Below are positions 31,411-31,830 of a stretch of DNA of 31,830 nucleotides, one piece after another. The notes beneath the pieces are model-generated. The model saw only the letters and a list, made by a program, of their open reading frames with translations, was not told the DNA's origin and ran no database searches. Position numbers and translations under genes: made by a program. Source of the DNA: DATCLS01 sp035265325 (GTDB lineage: Bacteria; Actinomycetota; Acidimicrobiia; Acidimicrobiales; VFJN01); NCBI GenBank assembly GCA_035265325.1, contig DATFOS010000215.1, positions 1 through 31,830 on the forward strand, written 5' to 3'. Positions within the stretch are counted from its first letter, which is position 1. Each line of letters begins with the position of its first letter.

Positions 31411-31829
31411 GTCGCGGCCAGCAGCGCCGCCACGCCGATCGGGACCATCCAGATCGGCACGTGGGGCAGGCTGCGGGCACCGATCCACCACGGGCCGGTC
31501 CAGGAGAAGTCGAACGGGTACCCGAACCGCTCGACCCCGTCGATGACGGGGCGGGCGATCAGGTGGGCCCAGGTCGACCAGGCGATCACGCGGCACAACC
31601 CGTAGAAGAACGTCGCCCGGTACAGCGCCAGCAACGCCCGCTCGGGCATGTACCTCCCCAGCCACGCCCATCCGTGGGCGTCGGCGGGAACGACCTGGGC
31701 CCGCCAGTACTCCCGGGTCAGCACGCGCCACGAGAACAGCACGACGACCAGCCAGAACAGGTCCATGACCAGGCCCAGGCTGGAGTAGTAGGCGGCGGCG
31801 TCGAGGTACTTCCCGCCCTCGATCGTGGC
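31332..31829 (-). CDS. Membrane protein, C-terminal part (5' end outside window)
   Basis: An ATG at 31766 would give 144 aa, but the frame stays open to the window edge and reads TIEGGKYLDAAAYYSSLGLV directly into MDLFWLVVVLFSW. That forms one continuous hydrophobic helix cut by the ATG, so the true start is beyond 31829. Visible membrane segments are at about SLGLVMDLFWLVVVLFSW, ALYRATFFYGLCRVIAW and VPIWMVPIGVAALLAATYWA, followed by a short charged cytoplasmic end (EPMGEAEERRRKARAPV). Trp/Tyr-rich loops are notable. The family is not recognised. Confidence 0.8.
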   Translation of the reverse strand, partial: ATIEGGKYLDAAAYYSSLGLVMDLFWLVVVLFSWRVLTREYWRAQVVPADAHGWAWLGRYMPERALLALYRATFFYGLCRVIAWSTWAHLIARPVIDGVERFGYPFDFSWTGPWWIGARSLPHVPIWMVPIGVAALLAATYWAFARLWEPMGEAEERRRKARAPV

Positions 31830-31830
31830 G

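Overview
The window is about 70% G+C and carries almost everything on the + strand. Gene order and protein sequences point to an actinomycete. The order is S10/spc/alpha ribosomal operons, secY-adk-map, rpoA-rplQ-truA, rplM-rpsI, glmM-glmS-acpS-nnr-alr, tsaE-tsaB-rimI-tsaD, groES-groEL. HrcA-type CIRCE operators precede groES, and many starts look leaderless. My best guess is class Acidimicrobiia (inference from the overall sequence style, not tested).

1-5669: tail of the S10 operon and the spc operon (rpsC 3' end, rplP, rpmC, rpsQ, rplN, rplX, rplE, rpsZ, rpsH, rplF, rplR, rpsE, rpmD, rplO). Most genes overlap by 1-4 nt or are separated by a few bases. The one large break is 96 nt between rplF and rplR and holds a 12-bp inverted repeat next to the rplR ribosome binding site. 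5774-8551: secY, adk, map. The usual infA is absent, and a promoter-like sequence precedes rpmJ. 8706-12473: rpmJ, rpsM, rpsK, rpsD, rpoA, rplQ, truA. 12498-13537: rplM-rpsI with a good sigma70-type promoter and paired terminator hairpins.

13613-22941: cell-envelope precursor and repair genes: glmM, a very large and divergent GlmS-type protein (1150 aa, about twice normal), acpS, a small membrane protein, bifunctional nnr, alr, and an autoprocessing N-terminal-nucleophile hydrolase (S58/P1 family). 23054-26851: the tRNA t6A genes tsaE, tsaB and tsaD with rimI, interrupted by a reverse-strand TetR regulator that has its own palindromic operator. 26858-28206 (reverse strand): an OmpA-domain protein and a probable lipoprotein.

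28251-30324: groES-groEL behind two tandem CIRCE operators. 30325-30642 has no large gene. It contains what looks like a self-contained unit of roughly 220 nt: a promoter-like palindrome, a Shine-Dalgarno region able to pair with about 16 nt of the 16S rRNA 3' end, a 14-codon ORF with Cys-Cys whose stop codon is the loop of a hairpin, mutually exclusive pairings around the ribosome binding site, and a strong terminal hairpin. This is the most unusual element in the window. The end holds a YtxH-like membrane-anchored protein, a small leaderless hypothetical gene, and the 3' part of a reverse-strand membrane protein that runs out of the window.

Functionally the window is a growth core: ribosome, RNA polymerase alpha, Sec translocon, protein maturation, tRNA modification, peptidoglycan precursors and chaperonin. 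The novelty lies in the GlmS variant, the structured intergenic RNAs and the small ORFs.
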